Assembly: GCA_930633525.1 (NCBI GenBank) | Contig: CAKNFP010000001.1 | Location: 2,086,001-2,150,000, forward strand | Length of the DNA: 64,000 nucleotides | Origin: Hyphomicrobiales bacterium | GTDB lineage: Bacteria > Pseudomonadota > Alphaproteobacteria > Rhizobiales > Beijerinckiaceae | Reading direction: 5' to 3' | Part shown: positions 1 to 9,657 of the stretch, one piece after another | How positions within the stretch are numbered: position 1 is the stretch's first letter | How the letters are laid out: every line of letters starts with the position of its first letter | The notes under the pieces: generated by a model | Database searches by the model: none | The model's input: the letters and a program-made list of their open reading frames with translations, nothing else | What the model was told of the DNA's origin: nothing | Program-made: the position numbers and the translations under genes

Positions 1-133
1 TGTAATGCGTTTCTCGGTCTATCAGCGTCCCGCGTCCGCGCCGCCTCCTGGCAGTGCAGGCAAAGGCAACAACAGGAAGCCGTGTAAGCGAACAAGGACC
101 GACGAGCACGGCGCAAGAAGAAGGTTTAACAAG

Positions 134-391
134 ATGGCGGGCGAACGCGCGCAAAATCTGCAGGACACCTTTCTCAACCACCTTCGCAAGAACAAGGTTC
201 CGCTGACGATTTTCCTCGTCAACGGTGTCAAGCTTCAGGGTGTTGTGACTTGGTTCGACAACTTTTGTGTATTGCTGCGCCGCGATGGGCACTCGCAGCT
301 AGTCTATAAGCACGCTATATCGACGATCATGCCTGGACATCCGATCCAGCTGTTTGAGCCGAGTGACGATATAGGGTCAGAAAAGGTCTGA
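134..391 (+). CDS. hfq: RNA chaperone Hfq
   Basis: An 85-residue Sm-like protein that forms a hexamer and helps small RNAs pair with mRNAs. The Sm1 core covers about residues 14-55. The Sm2 signature with Tyr58-Lys59-His60 (YKHAIST) follows, and Gln9, Phe41 and Lys59 match known RNA-contacting positions of the proximal face. The open frame extends upstream to base 5, but homology begins at the ATG at 134 (MAGERAQN), so that start is chosen. The acidic C-terminal tail is short, as usual in alphaproteobacteria. The stop abuts the hflX start codon with no gap, the usual hfq-hflX arrangement, which implies one transcript. Confidence 0.97.
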   Translation: MAGERAQNLQDTFLNHLRKNKVPLTIFLVNGVKLQGVVTWFDNFCVLLRRDGHSQLVYKHAISTIMPGHPIQLFEPSDDIGSEKV

Positions 392-1777
392 ATGACGCAA
401 CCCGATAAGCGTAAGGACGCGTTTCAACCGTCGCCGCCTTCCTCTGTTGATCACGAAGGCAAGAATACTCGCGTTCTCGTGATCGGGCCCTACCTGACAC
501 GCAGCACATCCGAGCGCAGCGGCGAGAACGCGGCGCGGGACGCGGCTGCACGGCTCGATGAAGCCGTAGGTCTCGCGCGGGCGATCGATTTGACGATCGT
601 CCGTGCGATCCAGCTCAGTCTCACCAACGTCCGCCCCGCTACCTATCTCGGCTCGGGCAAGGTGGAGGAGTTGGCGGGTATAGTGAAGGCCGATGACATC
701 GAGCTCGTCATCATGGATTGCGCGCTCTCACCCGTGCAGCAACGCAATCTCGAACGGGCTCTCGGTGCCAAGGTCATCGACCGAACGGGACTTATCCTGG
801 ACATTTTCGGGCAGCGGGCGCGTACGCGCGAAGGTTCGCTCCAGGTTGAGCTCGCCCATCTCACCTACCAGAAGAGCCGCCTTGTCCGCTCATGGACGCA
901 TCTTGAGCGGCAGCGCGGCGGATTCGGCTTCCTTGGCGGCCCCGGAGAGACGCAGATCGAAACCGATCGCCGTCTCATCCAGGAGCGGATGAGCCGAATC
1001 GAGCGTGACCTCGAACATGTCAAGCGGACGCGTTCGCTTCACCGCGAGAGCAGGCGCCGCGTTCCCTATCCCATCATCGCTCTGGTGGGTTACACCAACG
1101 CCGGCAAGTCGACGCTGTTCAATCGCCTGTCTGCGGCCAAGGTGATGGCCGAGGACCTGCTGTTCGCGACACTTGACCCCACGGCCCGCGCGATCGAGCT
1201 GCCTCACGGCTCGAAAGCCATCCTTTCGGACACGGTCGGCTTCATCTCCGATCTTCCAACCATGCTGGTCGCAGCCTTCAGGGCAACGCTGGAAGACGTG
1301 ATCGAGGCAGACGTCCTTCTGCATGTCCGGGACGTGTCCCATGGCGACACCGAGGCCCAGGCGAGCGATGTGGAGACCATACTTCGCGAACTCGGCGTCG
1401 ACCCAAGCAATGGGCAGCGCCTGATCGAGGTGTGGAACAAGGCCGACCTCCTTGCGCCGGAAGAACGCGCCAAACTGGACAATCTCGCATCACGCAGGCC
1501 AGCCGAACTTCGGCCTGTTCTGGTGTCGGCCGTCAGCGGGGAGGGGATGGATGGCCTGCTTTCCGCGATCGAGTCCCGACTGGCGCAGGGTCGCGCGATC
1601 TATCATGTCGTCCTGGAGCCGCAGGCCGGCGACGTCCTGAACTGGCTCTATGAAGAAGCTGAGATTCTCGATCGGCGTTCAGACGAGGATGGCAGCATCC
1701 TGTTGGCCGTTCGCATCGCGGACGCCAAGGAACCCCGGTTGCTAAGGCGTTGCCCGGGTGCCAGACGAATCCGGTAA
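392..1777 (+). CDS. hflX: GTPase HflX, ribosome-associated
   Basis: A 461-residue GTPase of the Obg-HflX superfamily that binds 50S subunits and splits stalled or heat-damaged ribosomes. The glycine-rich N-terminal HflX domain carries the FGFLGGPGETQIETDRR segment near residue 175. G1 is GYTNAGKST near 230, G3 DTVGF near 279 and G4 NKAD near 350. Translation begins immediately after the hfq stop, so the two genes are very probably translationally coupled. The last 36 bases overlap the 3' end of mazG on the opposite strand. The tail (about 15 residues, rich in Arg) looks intact, with no sign of a frameshift. Confidence 0.96.
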   Translation: MTQPDKRKDAFQPSPPSSVDHEGKNTRVLVIGPYLTRSTSERSGENAARDAAARLDEAVGLARAIDLTIVRAIQLSLTNVRPATYLGSGKVEELAGIVKADDIELVIMDCALSPVQQRNLERALGAKVIDRTGLILDIFGQRARTREGSLQVELAHLTYQKSRLVRSWTHLERQRGGFGFLGGPGETQIETDRRLIQERMSRIERDLEHVKRTRSLHRESRRRVPYPIIALVGYTNAGKSTLFNRLSAAKVMAEDLLFATLDPTARAIELPHGSKAILSDTVGFISDLPTMLVAAFRATLEDVIEADVLLHVRDVSHGDTEAQASDVETILRELGVDPSNGQRLIEVWNKADLLAPEERAKLDNLASRRPAELRPVLVSAVSGEGMDGLLSAIESRLAQGRAIYHVVLEPQAGDVLNWLYEEAEILDRRSDEDGSILLAVRIADAKEPRLLRRCPGARRIR

Positions 1778-2626
1778 AACGCTCGCTTCGGCAGAGGTCG
1801 CAGCTTTCTCATCGTGCTTGGCCTCCTGCCAGAGATCTTCCATCTCATCGAGACTTGCTTCCGCGGTTGTCCGCCCGGCGGAAGCAAGCTGCCTCTCGAT
1901 ATAAGCGAAGCGCCGCTCAAACTTGGCGTTTGTCAGGGCAAGCGCAGCTTCGGCGTCGCCGCCGGCGTGGCGCGCCAAATTGACCGCCGCGAATATCAAA
2001 TCGCCGACTTCCTCGATCACCGCAGATGGGTCGGCCATCGTCAGCGCAGCGTCGATCTCGTCCAGTTCCTCGCGTAGTTTCGCCACAACCTCGCGTGCCT
2101 CCAGCCAGTCGAATCCCACACCAGCCGCCTTGCGCTGAAGTTTATCGGCACGGGTGAGGGCAGGGAGCGTCCGCGCGATGCCATCCAGCAACCCTGCCCG
2201 GCCTTCATCAGCCAGACCGCGTTCCTGGCGCCGGCGCCGGCGTTCGGTCTTTTCCTCACTCTTGATACTGTCCCAAAGGGCTTTGACGCGCTCTGGGGAC
2301 AAGTCCCGCGCCGTGCCGAAGACGTGAGGATGCCGCCGGATGAGCTTGCTGGTGATGGCCTCGACCACGTCCCCAAAAGCGAACTCGCCGGCTTCCTCTG
2401 CCATGCGCGCGTGAAAAACGACCTGAAGGAGGACATCGCCCAGCTCCTCGCAGAGATCGTCCATGTCGCCGCGCTCGATCGCATCAGCGACCTCATAGGC
2501 TTCCTCAATCGTGTAAGGCGCGATTGTCGCAAAGTTCTGATCGAGATCCCACGGGCATCCGCTGCCAGGTGTTCGCAACGCAGCCATGATCGCAATGAGC
2601 TGGTTGATATCCCGAGAGGCCTTCAT
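1742..2626 (-). CDS. mazG: Nucleoside triphosphate pyrophosphohydrolase MazG
   Basis: A 294-residue tandem MazG protein that hydrolyses NTPs and dNTPs to monophosphate plus pyrophosphate and is thought to clean the nucleotide pool. The first MazG domain holds the metal-binding EEAYE...EELGD pattern near residues 40-65. The second, more degenerate domain has EELDEID...IEEVGD near 195-225. The ATG at 2626 (MKASRDIN) is chosen over the longer frame because family homology begins there. The C-terminal 30 residues are low-complexity. It converges on hflX with a 36-base overlap of coding ends. Confidence 0.93.
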   Translation of the reverse strand: MKASRDINQLIAIMAALRTPGSGCPWDLDQNFATIAPYTIEEAYEVADAIERGDMDDLCEELGDVLLQVVFHARMAEEAGEFAFGDVVEAITSKLIRRHPHVFGTARDLSPERVKALWDSIKSEEKTERRRRRQERGLADEGRAGLLDGIARTLPALTRADKLQRKAAGVGFDWLEAREVVAKLREELDEIDAALTMADPSAVIEEVGDLIFAAVNLARHAGGDAEAALALTNAKFERRFAYIERQLASAGRTTAEASLDEMEDLWQEAKHDEKAATSAEASVLPDSSGTRATP

Positions 2627-2968
2627 GCAAGCTCCACAATGGTTCCGCGGCGGTAAGCCATACGACATTCACCGGACATTGCTTCCCAACGTCACGGCTC
2701 GTGCAGCAAGGCCAAAGTCATGGGTGTTGGACCACGTGAGGGCAGGCGTTTCAAGGCATGATTGCCTGCCAGGACGATACGCGAAACTTCAGAATGAATT
2801 CGCATAAGGCACATTATGGAACTTAATATAGAACCGACTGAACATTCTTGCTGTGTTTCGGTCTGGGCGTTTGTCAGCTGGAATCATGAAACCACCTTCC
2901 AACAGGCGTGGAACCAGCGAGGAAGAAAGACGTTTGTACAATAACAGCAAAACATACGGGAGACGAAA
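2627..2968. other. Intergenic stretch between mazG and the PRC-barrel gene
   Basis: About 340 bases between two divergent genes, so it should carry both promoters. The AT content rises from about 2790 onward, near the plus-strand gene. I see no convincing coding frame, structured RNA or repeat in it. Confidence 0.5.
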
Positions 2969-3337
2969 GTGGACCACACGGCTGAGACAACGAACTTGAT
3001 CGGCTCCGATAAAGTCTCGGGGACCGAGGTTTATAATGGTTCTGGAGAACACCTTGGCGAGATATCAAGCGTGATGATCGACAAGGTCAGTGGAAAAGTC
3101 GCCTATGCCGTCATGTCGTTCGGTGGCTTTCTTGGAATCGGCGAACAATACCATCCGCTGCCATGGTCAACATTGACATACGATACCGCAAAAGGGGGCT
3201 ACGTGGTGAATTTAAGCCGCGAGCAGCTTGAGGGCGCACCGCACTACGAGGCGCGCGACACTCCAGATTGGGGCGACCGTGCCTATGAACGGCGCCTTCA
3301 CGACTACTACGGCGTGAATCCATACTGGGGAATCTAG
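2969..3337 (+). CDS. PRC-barrel domain protein
   Basis: A 122-residue soluble protein with one PRC-barrel domain (about residues 8-85; characteristic GEISSVMIDKVSGKVAYAV strand pattern). It is related to the stand-alone PRC-barrel proteins common in Hyphomicrobiales and distantly to the RimM C-terminal domain and photosynthetic reaction-centre H subunit. The function is unknown; such proteins are often stress-induced. It starts at a GTG (2969) preceded by GGGAG at a suitable distance. The C-terminus is Tyr/Trp/Asp-rich. It is a single-gene unit: divergent from mazG and closed by a strong terminator 18 bases after the stop. Confidence 0.85.
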   Translation: MDHTAETTNLIGSDKVSGTEVYNGSGEHLGEISSVMIDKVSGKVAYAVMSFGGFLGIGEQYHPLPWSTLTYDTAKGGYVVNLSREQLEGAPHYEARDTPDWGDRAYERRLHDYYGVNPYWGI

Positions 3338-3354
3338 CCTCACATACAATATTG

Positions 3355-3387
3355 GCCGCCGCTCCGTCTGGAGTGGCGGCTTTTTTT
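3355..3387 (+). terminator. Rho-independent terminator of the PRC-barrel gene
   Basis: An 11-bp stem (GCCGCCGCTCC paired with GGAGTGGCGGC, one G-T pair) with a 4-base loop and seven Ts. It lies just downstream of the PRC-barrel stop codon. Confidence 0.9.
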
Positions 3388-3440
3388 ATGCCCATTCACG
3401 ATCGTTTGGGATGCACCATCAATGGCAAGGCTCTTGATTC

Positions 3441-3473
3441 AAAAAAACCTCCGGAGTCCATCAACTCCGAAGG
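3441..3473 (-). terminator. Rho-independent terminator, minus strand
   Basis: Read on the minus strand: a stem CCTTCGGAGT / ACTCCGGAGG with a 6-base loop, followed by seven Ts. It closes the minus-strand unknown gene that ends at 3555 and lies back to back with the plus-strand terminator at 3355. Confidence 0.85.
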
Positions 3474-3554
3474 CTACTGTTCTAGCCTATATGGTCCCCA
3501 CGAGAGGCCCGGGAGAGCAACAGACGAAGATGCCCTGCCCTGTCTGGAGCGCTC

Positions 3555-3923
3555 CTATGGGTGAGACTGCCTGCTGCGGTAAATTCGCGGATCACTGAAA
3601 AGACTGACAACCGTGGGATCCGGTGACACCGTGGCATTGCCGTCCTCGATCCACGCTCTTGAAAAACGCCCCCAGAAGAAAGGGAAGCGGCAATCAAGCG
3701 CGGGAGCAAAATCGACCTCGTCGCTCTTTTCCTCGAAAAACGAAAGAAGATCATTGCGCGATCGGATGCGCTCTGCAGTCGCAGCAAAAGGCTCTAAGCT
3801 ATTTAAAATACTGATAATCTTATCCACGGGAGGACGAAACTCAGACATGATCTCCCGTAAGTCTGCTCTCAACGATGCCAGAGCAGAATCCGTGTCGGAG
3901 GTCGACCTGATGCCGTGATGCAT
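3555..3923 (-). CDS. Hypothetical protein, 122 residues
   Basis: I do not recognise this protein. The ATG at 3923 has a good ribosome binding site (GAGAGGAG, about 8 bases upstream), and a strong minus-strand terminator follows 80 bases after the stop; both argue for a real gene. Residues 10-60 are predicted helical and amphipathic (SALASLRADLREIMSEF..., SILNSLEPFAATAERI). The C-terminal half has an aromatic RFPFFWGRFSRAW patch. There is no signal peptide and no transmembrane segment. Composition is less GC-rich than the neighbours. Flanking genes give no functional hint, and a lineage-restricted accessory gene is likely. Confidence 0.6.
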   Translation of the reverse strand: MHHGIRSTSDTDSALASLRADLREIMSEFRPPVDKIISILNSLEPFAATAERIRSRNDLLSFFEEKSDEVDFAPALDCRFPFFWGRFSRAWIEDGNATVSPDPTVVSLFSDPRIYRSRQSHP

Positions 3924-4433
3924 GTAAGCGTCTCCTCTCGCCGTATCTCGGCGGAGAGCCGAAATACTCAATCTCTGTCGGGATAACGCATTTGCAGCAT
4001 CCGCGTTCCCGATGCCGCCACATAATCGAACGAACTATGCCCAAATGTTGAACGAAGGCATGCCGGACTGTCAAGTTAGGCAGATGCTATACCGCATGCG
4101 GGTCCGGACGCACGGGTTCGGTCTGCGGGCTCATTGGTCCCGCTGTGCCATCGAAAATACATGAAGATTTAGGGGGCCAAGACGGCGGGCGTGTATGCCC
4201 GCCTACCCTGCCCCAGCGAGAGGCCAGGCGCGAACCAGGGGGACGTCCAAGCTGCCAGATTTGACGGCATTGTATGAAGGCGGACGTCGGGCGCTCACAA
4301 GGCAGTGATCGACTGCAGCGCGTTGAGCGCGTCCAGAAAAATCTGAAAGAATAAAGCTCCGGTACTAGGAGCAGAATGAGCTCACATCCGGCGCGCGGGG
4401 GAGGCGCAAGCTCGCCCGAAGCGACAGCGATAA
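3924..4433. other. Intergenic stretch upstream of the unknown gene, downstream of tRNA-Val
   Basis: About 510 bases with no supported coding frame. It holds a perfect 7-bp inverted repeat (GGCGGGC/GCCCGCC, 4184-4203, 6-base loop) without a T run. It also holds a weak terminator-like stem on the minus strand (GCTCC/GGAGC, 4356-4372, followed by TTTATTC) that may end the tRNA-Val transcript. Otherwise nothing is seen. Confidence 0.4.
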
Positions 4434-4509
4434 TGGTGGGCGGTAACGGGCTCGAACCGCTGACATTCTCGGTGTAAGCGAGATGCTCTACCAACTGAGC
4501 TAACCGCCC
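4434..4509 (-). tRNA. tRNA-Val (anticodon TAC)
   Basis: A 76-nt cloverleaf on the minus strand. The acceptor stem GGGCGGT/ACCGCCC, D-loop TTGGTAG, anticodon stem TCTCG/CGAGA around loop CTTACAC (anticodon TAC) and T-arm GGTTCGAGCC are all visible. The 3' CCA is encoded (4434-4436). Confidence 0.96.
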
Positions 4510-4865
4510 TCAATCCGTCGACGTGCGTTGGACGCCACGGAGAAGGTTCAGTCTCGTACCGCGATGGGACGAAACTGAGATGATTTAACGGAGAGCCATC
4601 CGGCGAGGCAAGCCTTTTTGAGCTGCCTGGCCGCACGACCCTTCCATCCATGCCCCAGGGGCCACAGAAGCCCCTCCCAAAAAACCTAAAGCCACAGCAA
4701 CGCCGCCAGACGCCCAGAAGCAGGCGGATCAGCGATCCTGGATGGCTAATTATTGGCCTATGGATACAGGAAGGGCGCCGAGACGATGTAGCCGGGACCC
4801 CATTGCCTCAGCACGGCGGCCGCCTCCCCCACAAGCCGGTCTGGCCATTCAGGCCAAGACAAACC
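4510..4865. other. Intergenic stretch between tRNA-Val and hup
   Basis: About 355 bases between two minus-strand genes. It should hold the hup 3' end and the tRNA-Val promoter. I find no convincing coding frame, and no clear T-tailed hairpin after hup. Confidence 0.4.
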
Positions 4866-5144
4866 TTACTTGCCGTTGACGGCTTCCTTGAGGCCGGCAC
4901 CGGCCTTGAACTTGGGCGTCTTCGACGCCGGAACCTGAATGGTCTCACCCGTGCGCGGGTTACGAGCGGTGCCTGCCGCGCGATCAGCGACGGCGAAGGT
5001 GCCGAAGCCCACCAGCTTCACCTCGTCACCGGCCTTGAGAGCGGCGGTGATGGCGTCGATGGCAGCGTCCAGAGCCTCCGTGGCCTGAACTTTCGTAAGG
5101 TTGGCCTTCTCGGCCACCGCCGAAACAAGATCACCTTTGTTCAT
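4866..5144 (-). CDS. hup: DNA-binding protein HU
   Basis: A 92-residue histone-like protein that bends and compacts DNA. The N-terminal helical dimerisation region (MNKGDLVSAVAEKANLTK) is followed by the GFGTFAV strand and the DNA-binding beta arm, with the invariant RNPRTGE motif near residues 62-68. The ribosome binding site is a perfect AGGAGG six bases before the ATG, consistent with a very abundant protein. It lies downstream of lon, but the strong lon terminator between them shows that it has its own promoter in the 5145-5288 gap. Confidence 0.97.
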   Translation of the reverse strand: MNKGDLVSAVAEKANLTKVQATEALDAAIDAITAALKAGDEVKLVGFGTFAVADRAAGTARNPRTGETIQVPASKTPKFKAGAGLKEAVNGK

Positions 5145-5288
5145 CTCAAACCTCCTGACCTGCCCTAGGCAGGCGCTTCGTTTGTCCTGCGCGCCGCGCG
5201 AGACACGCGTTCATGCCTGAAAGCAGCGCGCGTGTCTCCCCGATGGCCTAGAATTCCATAGAAATCAACGTGTCTGACGCGTAAAAGC

Positions 5289-5321
5289 AAAAAAAGCCCC
5301 CTGACCGGTCGGCCAGGGGGC
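5289..5321 (-). terminator. Rho-independent terminator of lon
   Basis: On the minus strand: an 11-bp stem GCCCCCTGGCC / GGTCAGGGGGC (one wobble) followed by seven Ts, 37 bases after the lon stop. It separates lon from hup. Confidence 0.92.
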
Positions 5322-5357
5322 ACTTTTCAACAGCATCCGTTACTTGTTTGCAGCACT

Positions 5358-7784
5358 TCAGTGGGCCACGAGGGCGTTCGACTCACCGTCGGAAGCGGCC
5401 TTCCGAGCCTTGTCTTCCTTCGGTTCATCCCACGTGATCGGCTCCGGCTGACGTACCAGAGCCTCCTTGAGAACCTGTTCCATGCGCGAGACAGGCACGA
5501 TCTCCAGGCCGCTGCGAACGCTCTCGGGGAGGTCTGCCAGGTCCTTGGCGTTCTCCTCGGGGATCAGCACTTTGGTCATGCCGCCGCGCAGGGCCGCAAG
5601 CAGCTTCTCCTTGAGGCCGCCGATGGGCAGCACGCGCCCGCGCAGGGTCACCTCGCCGGTCATCGCCACATCACGCCGCACGGGAATGCCCGTCAGAGTG
5701 GAGACGATGGCGGTCGCCATGGCGATACCGGCAGACGGACCATCCTTCGGTGTCGCGCCTTCCGGCACGTGCACATGGATGTCGCGGCGCTCGAAGAGCG
5801 GCGGCTCGATACCGAAATCGAGAGCTCGCGAGCGGACATAGGAAGCCGCCGCCGAGATCGATTCCTTCATCACCTCGCGCAGGTTGCCCGTCACCGTCAT
5901 CTTACCCTTACCGGGCATCATGATGCCTTCGATGGTGAGCAACTCGCCGCCGACTTCGGTCCATGCCAGCCCGGTGACGGCACCAACCTGGTCCTCCGTT
6001 TCCGCCTCGCCATAGCGATACTTCGGCACGCCGAGATAGTCGGACACATTGTCCGCCGTCACCTCGACACTCTTGCGCTTGGTGAGAACGATCTCCTTCA
6101 CCGCCTTGCGGATGAGGTTTGCGATCTCGCGCTCAAGGTTGCGGACGCCTGCTTCACGCGTATAGCGACGGATGAGCGTGAGAAGCCCGCTCTCATCGAT
6201 CGACCACTCCTTCTCGGCCAAGCCGTGCTTGCGCACGGCCTCCGGGATGAGGTGCTTGCGAGCGATCTCCAACTTCTCCTCTTCCGTATATCCGGCGATG
6301 CGAATCACCTCCATACGATCGAGCAGGGCTGGCGGAATGTTGAGCGTATTGGCCGTCGTCACGAACATCACGTTCGAGAGGTCGTAATCCACCTCAAGAT
6401 AGTGATCGTTGAACGTGGAGTTCTGCTCCGGATCCAACACCTCGAGGAGAGCTGCTGACGGATCGCCACGGAAGTCCATGCCCATCTTGTCGATCTCATC
6501 GAGCAGGATCAGCGGATTGGACGTCTTGGCCTTGCGCATGGACTGGATGATCTTGCCGGGCATGGAGCCGATATAGGTCCGGCGGTGCCCACGGATCTCG
6601 GCCTCGTCACGCACGCCGCCGAGCGACATGCGGACGAACTCGCGCCCCGTCGCCTTGGCCAGCGACTTGCCCAACGAGGTCTTGCCGACGCCTGGAGGCC
6701 CGACAAGGCACAGGATCGGCCCGGTCAACTTATTGGCCCGCTGCTGGACCGCCAGATACTCCAGGATGCGCTCCTTGACCTTCTCAAGGCCATGGTGGTC
6801 GGAATCCAGGACGCCCTGGGCCAGGTTGAGGTCCTTCTTGATCTTGGACCGCTTGCCCCACGGGATACCCAGCATCCAATCGAGATAATTGCGCACGACG
6901 GTCGCCTCGGCGGACATCGGCGACATCTGGCGAAGCTTCTTGAGCTCGCCCAGCGCCTTCTCGCGGGCTTCCTTCGTGAACTTGGTCTTCTCGATCTTCT
7001 CCTCGAGCTCGGCCAGTTCGTCGCGACCGTCCTCGTCGCCGAGTTCCTTCTGAATGGCCTTCATCTGCTCATTCAGGTAGTACTCGCGCTGGGTCTTCTC
7101 CATCTGCCGCTTGACGCGGGTGCGGATCCGCTTCTCGACCTGGAGAACGGAGATCTCGCTTTCCATCAGCCCGAGCGCCTTCTCAAGCCGCTCCGCAACG
7201 ACGGTCGTCTCGAGGATACCCTGCTTGTCCGCGATCTTCACAGCCAGATGCGAGGCAACAGTGTCGGCCAGCTTGGAAGGGTCCTCGATCTGCGCGACCG
7301 CAGAGACAACCTCCGGCGAAACCTTCTTGTTAAGCTTCACATAGTTTTCGAACTCGGCCAGCACCGAACGGGCCAGGGCTTCGGTCTCGACCTTGCTGCC
7401 GACGGTCTCGGCCAGCACCTCGGCCTCGGCCTCGTAATAATCATCCGTGCGGCCATACGCGCTGATCTTGGCGCGGCCGGTGCCCTCCACGAGCACCTTC
7501 ACGGTACCGTCGGGAAGCTTCAGAAGCTGCAGCACGCTCGCGACGGTGCCGATCGTGTAGATCGCGTCCGTCGCCGGATCGTCGTCCGCCGCATTCATTT
7601 GCGTGGCGAGCAGGATGTGGCGGTCGCTCTTCACGACCTCCTCAAGGGCGCGAATGGACTTCTCACGCCCAACGAACAAAGGCACGATCATATGCGGGAA
7701 AACGACAATATCGCGTAGTGGCAGGACGGGATACGTACCGACCGTGCCGGGAACTGCAGCCTGGCGGGGCTTCGCTGTGGTCAT
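5358..7784 (-). CDS. lon: ATP-dependent protease Lon
   Basis: An 808-residue cytoplasmic AAA+ serine protease that degrades misfolded and regulatory proteins. The N-terminal substrate domain begins at [14 protein letters not shown] coiled-coil spans about 200-290. Walker A is GPPGVGKTS near 361 and Walker [10 protein letters not shown] near 425. The C-terminal protease domain has the catalytic Ser in PKDGPSAG near 682 and the Lys in [10 protein letters not shown] near 725. The frame is open 27 codons further upstream, but the ATG at 7784 (MTTAKPRQ) has an AAGGA site and fits homologues. It lies downstream of clpX as in many Hyphomicrobiales, with its own upstream region. Confidence 0.97.
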   Translation of the reverse strand: MTTAKPRQAAVPGTVGTYPVLPLRDIVVFPHMIVPLFVGREKSIRALEEVVKSDRHILLATQMNAADDDPATDAIYTIGTVASVLQLLKLPDGTVKVLVEGTGRAKISAYGRTDDYYEAEAEVLAETVGSKVETEALARSVLAEFENYVKLNKKVSPEVVSAVAQIEDPSKLADTVASHLAVKIADKQGILETTVVAERLEKALGLMESEISVLQVEKRIRTRVKRQMEKTQREYYLNEQMKAIQKELGDEDGRDELAELEEKIEKTKFTKEAREKALGELKKLRQMSPMSAEATVVRNYLDWMLGIPWGKRSKIKKDLNLAQGVLDSDHHGLEKVKERILEYLAVQQRANKLTGPILCLVGPPGVGKTSLGKSLAKATGREFVRMSLGGVRDEAEIRGHRRTYIGSMPGKIIQSMRKAKTSNPLILLDEIDKMGMDFRGDPSAALLEVLDPEQNSTFNDHYLEVDYDLSNVMFVTTANTLNIPPALLDRMEVIRIAGYTEEEKLEIARKHLIPEAVRKHGLAEKEWSIDESGLLTLIRRYTREAGVRNLEREIANLIRKAVKEIVLTKRKSVEVTADNVSDYLGVPKYRYGEAETEDQVGAVTGLAWTEVGGELLTIEGIMMPGKGKMTVTGNLREVMKESISAAASYVRSRALDFGIEPPLFERRDIHVHVPEGATPKDGPSAGIAMATAIVSTLTGIPVRRDVAMTGEVTLRGRVLPIGGLKEKLLAALRGGMTKVLIPEENAKDLADLPESVRSGLEIVPVSRMEQVLKEALVRQPEPITWDEPKEDKARKAASDGESNALVAH

Positions 7785-7935
7785 CGCCCACTTGTCCTTC
7801 GTTTTGCGTCCGCCGATCCCCCTCAAGGGCTGACCGCCGGACGGTCCGCTGGAAGCGCTCACCATAAGAATGGCTGCTTCCAGCCCGCTATCCGATCACC
7901 TCGCAATGAGCATGCCGGAATTCTAGCGCACTCAG

Positions 7936-7965
7936 TAGGTGGCTATCCGACCGCGACGTTTCAAG
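7936..7965 (-). promoter_or_regulatory. Possible heat-shock (RpoH-type) promoter of lon
   Basis: On the minus strand, CTTGAAA (7959-7965) matches the RpoH -35 element, and CCACCTA (7936-7942) about 16 bases further could serve as a poor -10. It lies 150-180 bases before lon, a known RpoH target in other bacteria. The -10 match is weak, so this is tentative. Confidence 0.28.
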
Positions 7966-8077
7966 TTAAGTCCTTGTAACATCGAACACTCACTGCTTTA
8001 ACGCAAAACGCAGACCTTCGCGCGTAGCAAACGGCGGACCATTGCCACGGTCGTCTTGTACCGAGAGGTCTGCGCGC

Positions 8078-8098
8078 AAAAAAACGCCACTGGCGTCC
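8078..8098 (-). terminator. Rho-independent terminator after clpX
   Basis: On the minus strand: ACGCC-AGT-GGCGT, a short stem (extendable by two wobble pairs) with a 3-base loop, followed directly by a run of Ts. It lies about 220 bases after the clpX stop. Confidence 0.7.
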
Positions 8099-8319
8099 AC
8101 TCGCGCCTACCTGCCATCATAAACGTCAAGAGCCCGTCGAATGTCCATCAGAAATGGATATTCGACCCAACTGCAGCGCACACTAGTCTTGGAAAACCGC
8201 CAAGCGCATCACCGCGCCAGCGGCAAGCGATGTCTTGGCTCGGGGATCACGGGCGAGGCAACCCGCAAGACGCTTCGACGGAATCGCCCGGTTGAACACC
8301 GGGCGATCCTGTTCAGACG
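8078..8319 (-). ncRNA. Highly structured region after clpX: long 3' UTR or candidate sRNA
   Basis: The 240 bases between the clpX stop and its terminator contain three further foldable elements. One is a perfect 10-bp hairpin (8283-8292 with 8298-8307). One is a nested GTCTTG...CAAGAC stem with an inner CTCG/CGAG pair (about 8232-8271). One is a 13-bp hairpin with a single wobble and 5-base loop (8136-8148 with 8154-8166). There is no coding frame of note. With the T-tailed hairpin at 8078 this resembles a structured 3' UTR or a 3'-derived small RNA. I do not recognise a known RNA family, and transcription is not shown. Confidence 0.35.
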
Positions 8320-9585
8320 CTAAGCGCTGGCGCTCGTTTCAGCGGCGCGATCCGCATAGATAAACAGCGGCTTCGCCTTGCCCTCAATCACTTCTGGACC
8401 GATGACGATCTGTTCCACGCCTTCCAGGCCTGGAAGCTCGTACATGGTCTCGAGCAGGATGCCTTCCATGATCGAACGAAGGCCGCGGGCGCCCGTCCTG
8501 CGCTCGATAGCCTTGCGCGCGATCAGCGTCAGAGCGTCTTCGTGGAAGGTAAGCTCGGTCTCTTCCATGTCGAAGAGGCGCTGGTACTGCTTCACCAGGG
8601 CATTCTTCGGCTCCTGGAGAATGCGCTTGAGCGCGTTCTCGTCGAGATCCTCCAAAGTCGCGATCACCGGCAGGCGGCCGACGAACTCAGGAATCAGGCC
8701 GAACTTCAGCAGATCCTCTGGCTCGACCTCACGGAACACCTCGCCGGTGCGCCGATCATCCGGAGCCTGCACATGAGCACCGAAGCCGATCGAGGTCCCC
8801 TTCCCGCGCCCCATGATGATGCGTTCGAGGCCGGCGAACGCGCCGCCGCAGATGAAGAGGATATTCGTCGTATCGACCTGCAGAAACTCCTGCTGAGGGT
8901 GCTTGCGTCCGCCCTGAGGCGGCACGCTCGCGACCGTGCCCTCCATGATCTTCAGAAGCGCCTGCTGGACACCCTCACCCGAAACGTCGCGGGTGATGGA
9001 AGGATTGTCGGACTTGCGAGAGATCTTGTCGATCTCGTCGATATAGACGATGCCGCGCTGCGCACGCTCGACATTGTAGTCCGACGCCTGCAGAAGCTTC
9101 AGGATGATGTTCTCGACATCCTCACCGACATAGCCGGCCTCGGTCAGCGTCGTCGCATCCGCCATGGTGAAGGGTACGTCGAGGATCCTGGCCAACGTCT
9201 GCGCCAGCAGCGTCTTTCCCGAACCGGTGGGACCGACGAGCAGGATGTTCGACTTGGCGAGTTCAACGTCGTTATGCTTCGTCGCATGCGCCAACCGCTT
9301 GTAGTGGTTGTGCACCGCGACCGAGAGCACCTTCTTGGCGTGATCCTGATCGATGACATAGTCATCAAGGACCTTGCGAATTTCCTTAGGGGTCGGCACA
9401 CCGTCGCGGGACTTCACAAGCGACGATTTTGACTCCTCGCGGATGATGTCCATGCACAGTTCGACGCATTCATCGCAGATGAATACGGTCGGCCCGGCGA
9501 TCAGCTTGCGGACCTCGTGCTGGCTCTTGCCGCAGAACGAGCAGTAGAGCGTGCTCTTGGAGTCGCTACCGCCTGTCTTGCTCAT
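8320..9585 (-). CDS. clpX: ATP-dependent Clp protease ATP-binding subunit ClpX
   Basis: A 421-residue AAA+ unfoldase that recognises tagged substrates and feeds them to ClpP. The N-terminal C4 zinc-binding domain has two Cys pairs (CSFC and CDEC, residues 14-41). Walker A is GPTGSGKT near 120, Walker [10 protein letters not shown] near 185, and the ClpP-docking IGF loop (TSIGFG) lies near 270. The ATG at 9585 (MSKTGGSD) has a TGGAGA ribosome site and fits homologues better than the upstream frame. A terminator lies between clpP and clpX, so clpX probably has its own promoter in 9586-9657; TATATG near 9640 is a possible -10. Confidence 0.97.
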   Translation of the reverse strand: MSKTGGSDSKSTLYCSFCGKSQHEVRKLIAGPTVFICDECVELCMDIIREESKSSLVKSRDGVPTPKEIRKVLDDYVIDQDHAKKVLSVAVHNHYKRLAHATKHNDVELAKSNILLVGPTGSGKTLLAQTLARILDVPFTMADATTLTEAGYVGEDVENIILKLLQASDYNVERAQRGIVYIDEIDKISRKSDNPSITRDVSGEGVQQALLKIMEGTVASVPPQGGRKHPQQEFLQVDTTNILFICGGAFAGLERIIMGRGKGTSIGFGAHVQAPDDRRTGEVFREVEPEDLLKFGLIPEFVGRLPVIATLEDLDENALKRILQEPKNALVKQYQRLFDMEETELTFHEDALTLIARKAIERRTGARGLRSIMEGILLETMYELPGLEGVEQIVIGPEVIEGKAKPLFIYADRAAETSASA

Positions 9586-9657
9586 GGTCCGTCTCCACTC
9601 TGTACCGCCGGGGCACAGGACACCGGCGTCATCAAGCATTCATATAGGCCCGGATCT

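Noticed and set aside
1742..1777. Frameshift at the hflX end
   Set aside because: The 36-base overlap with mazG could suggest an error, but both C-termini read plausibly and convergent overlaps are common.
4184..4203. Hairpin GGCGGGC/GCCCGCC as a terminator of tRNA-Val
   Set aside because: It is about 230 bases away and lacks a T run. The weak stem at 4356-4372 is nearer but also unconvincing.
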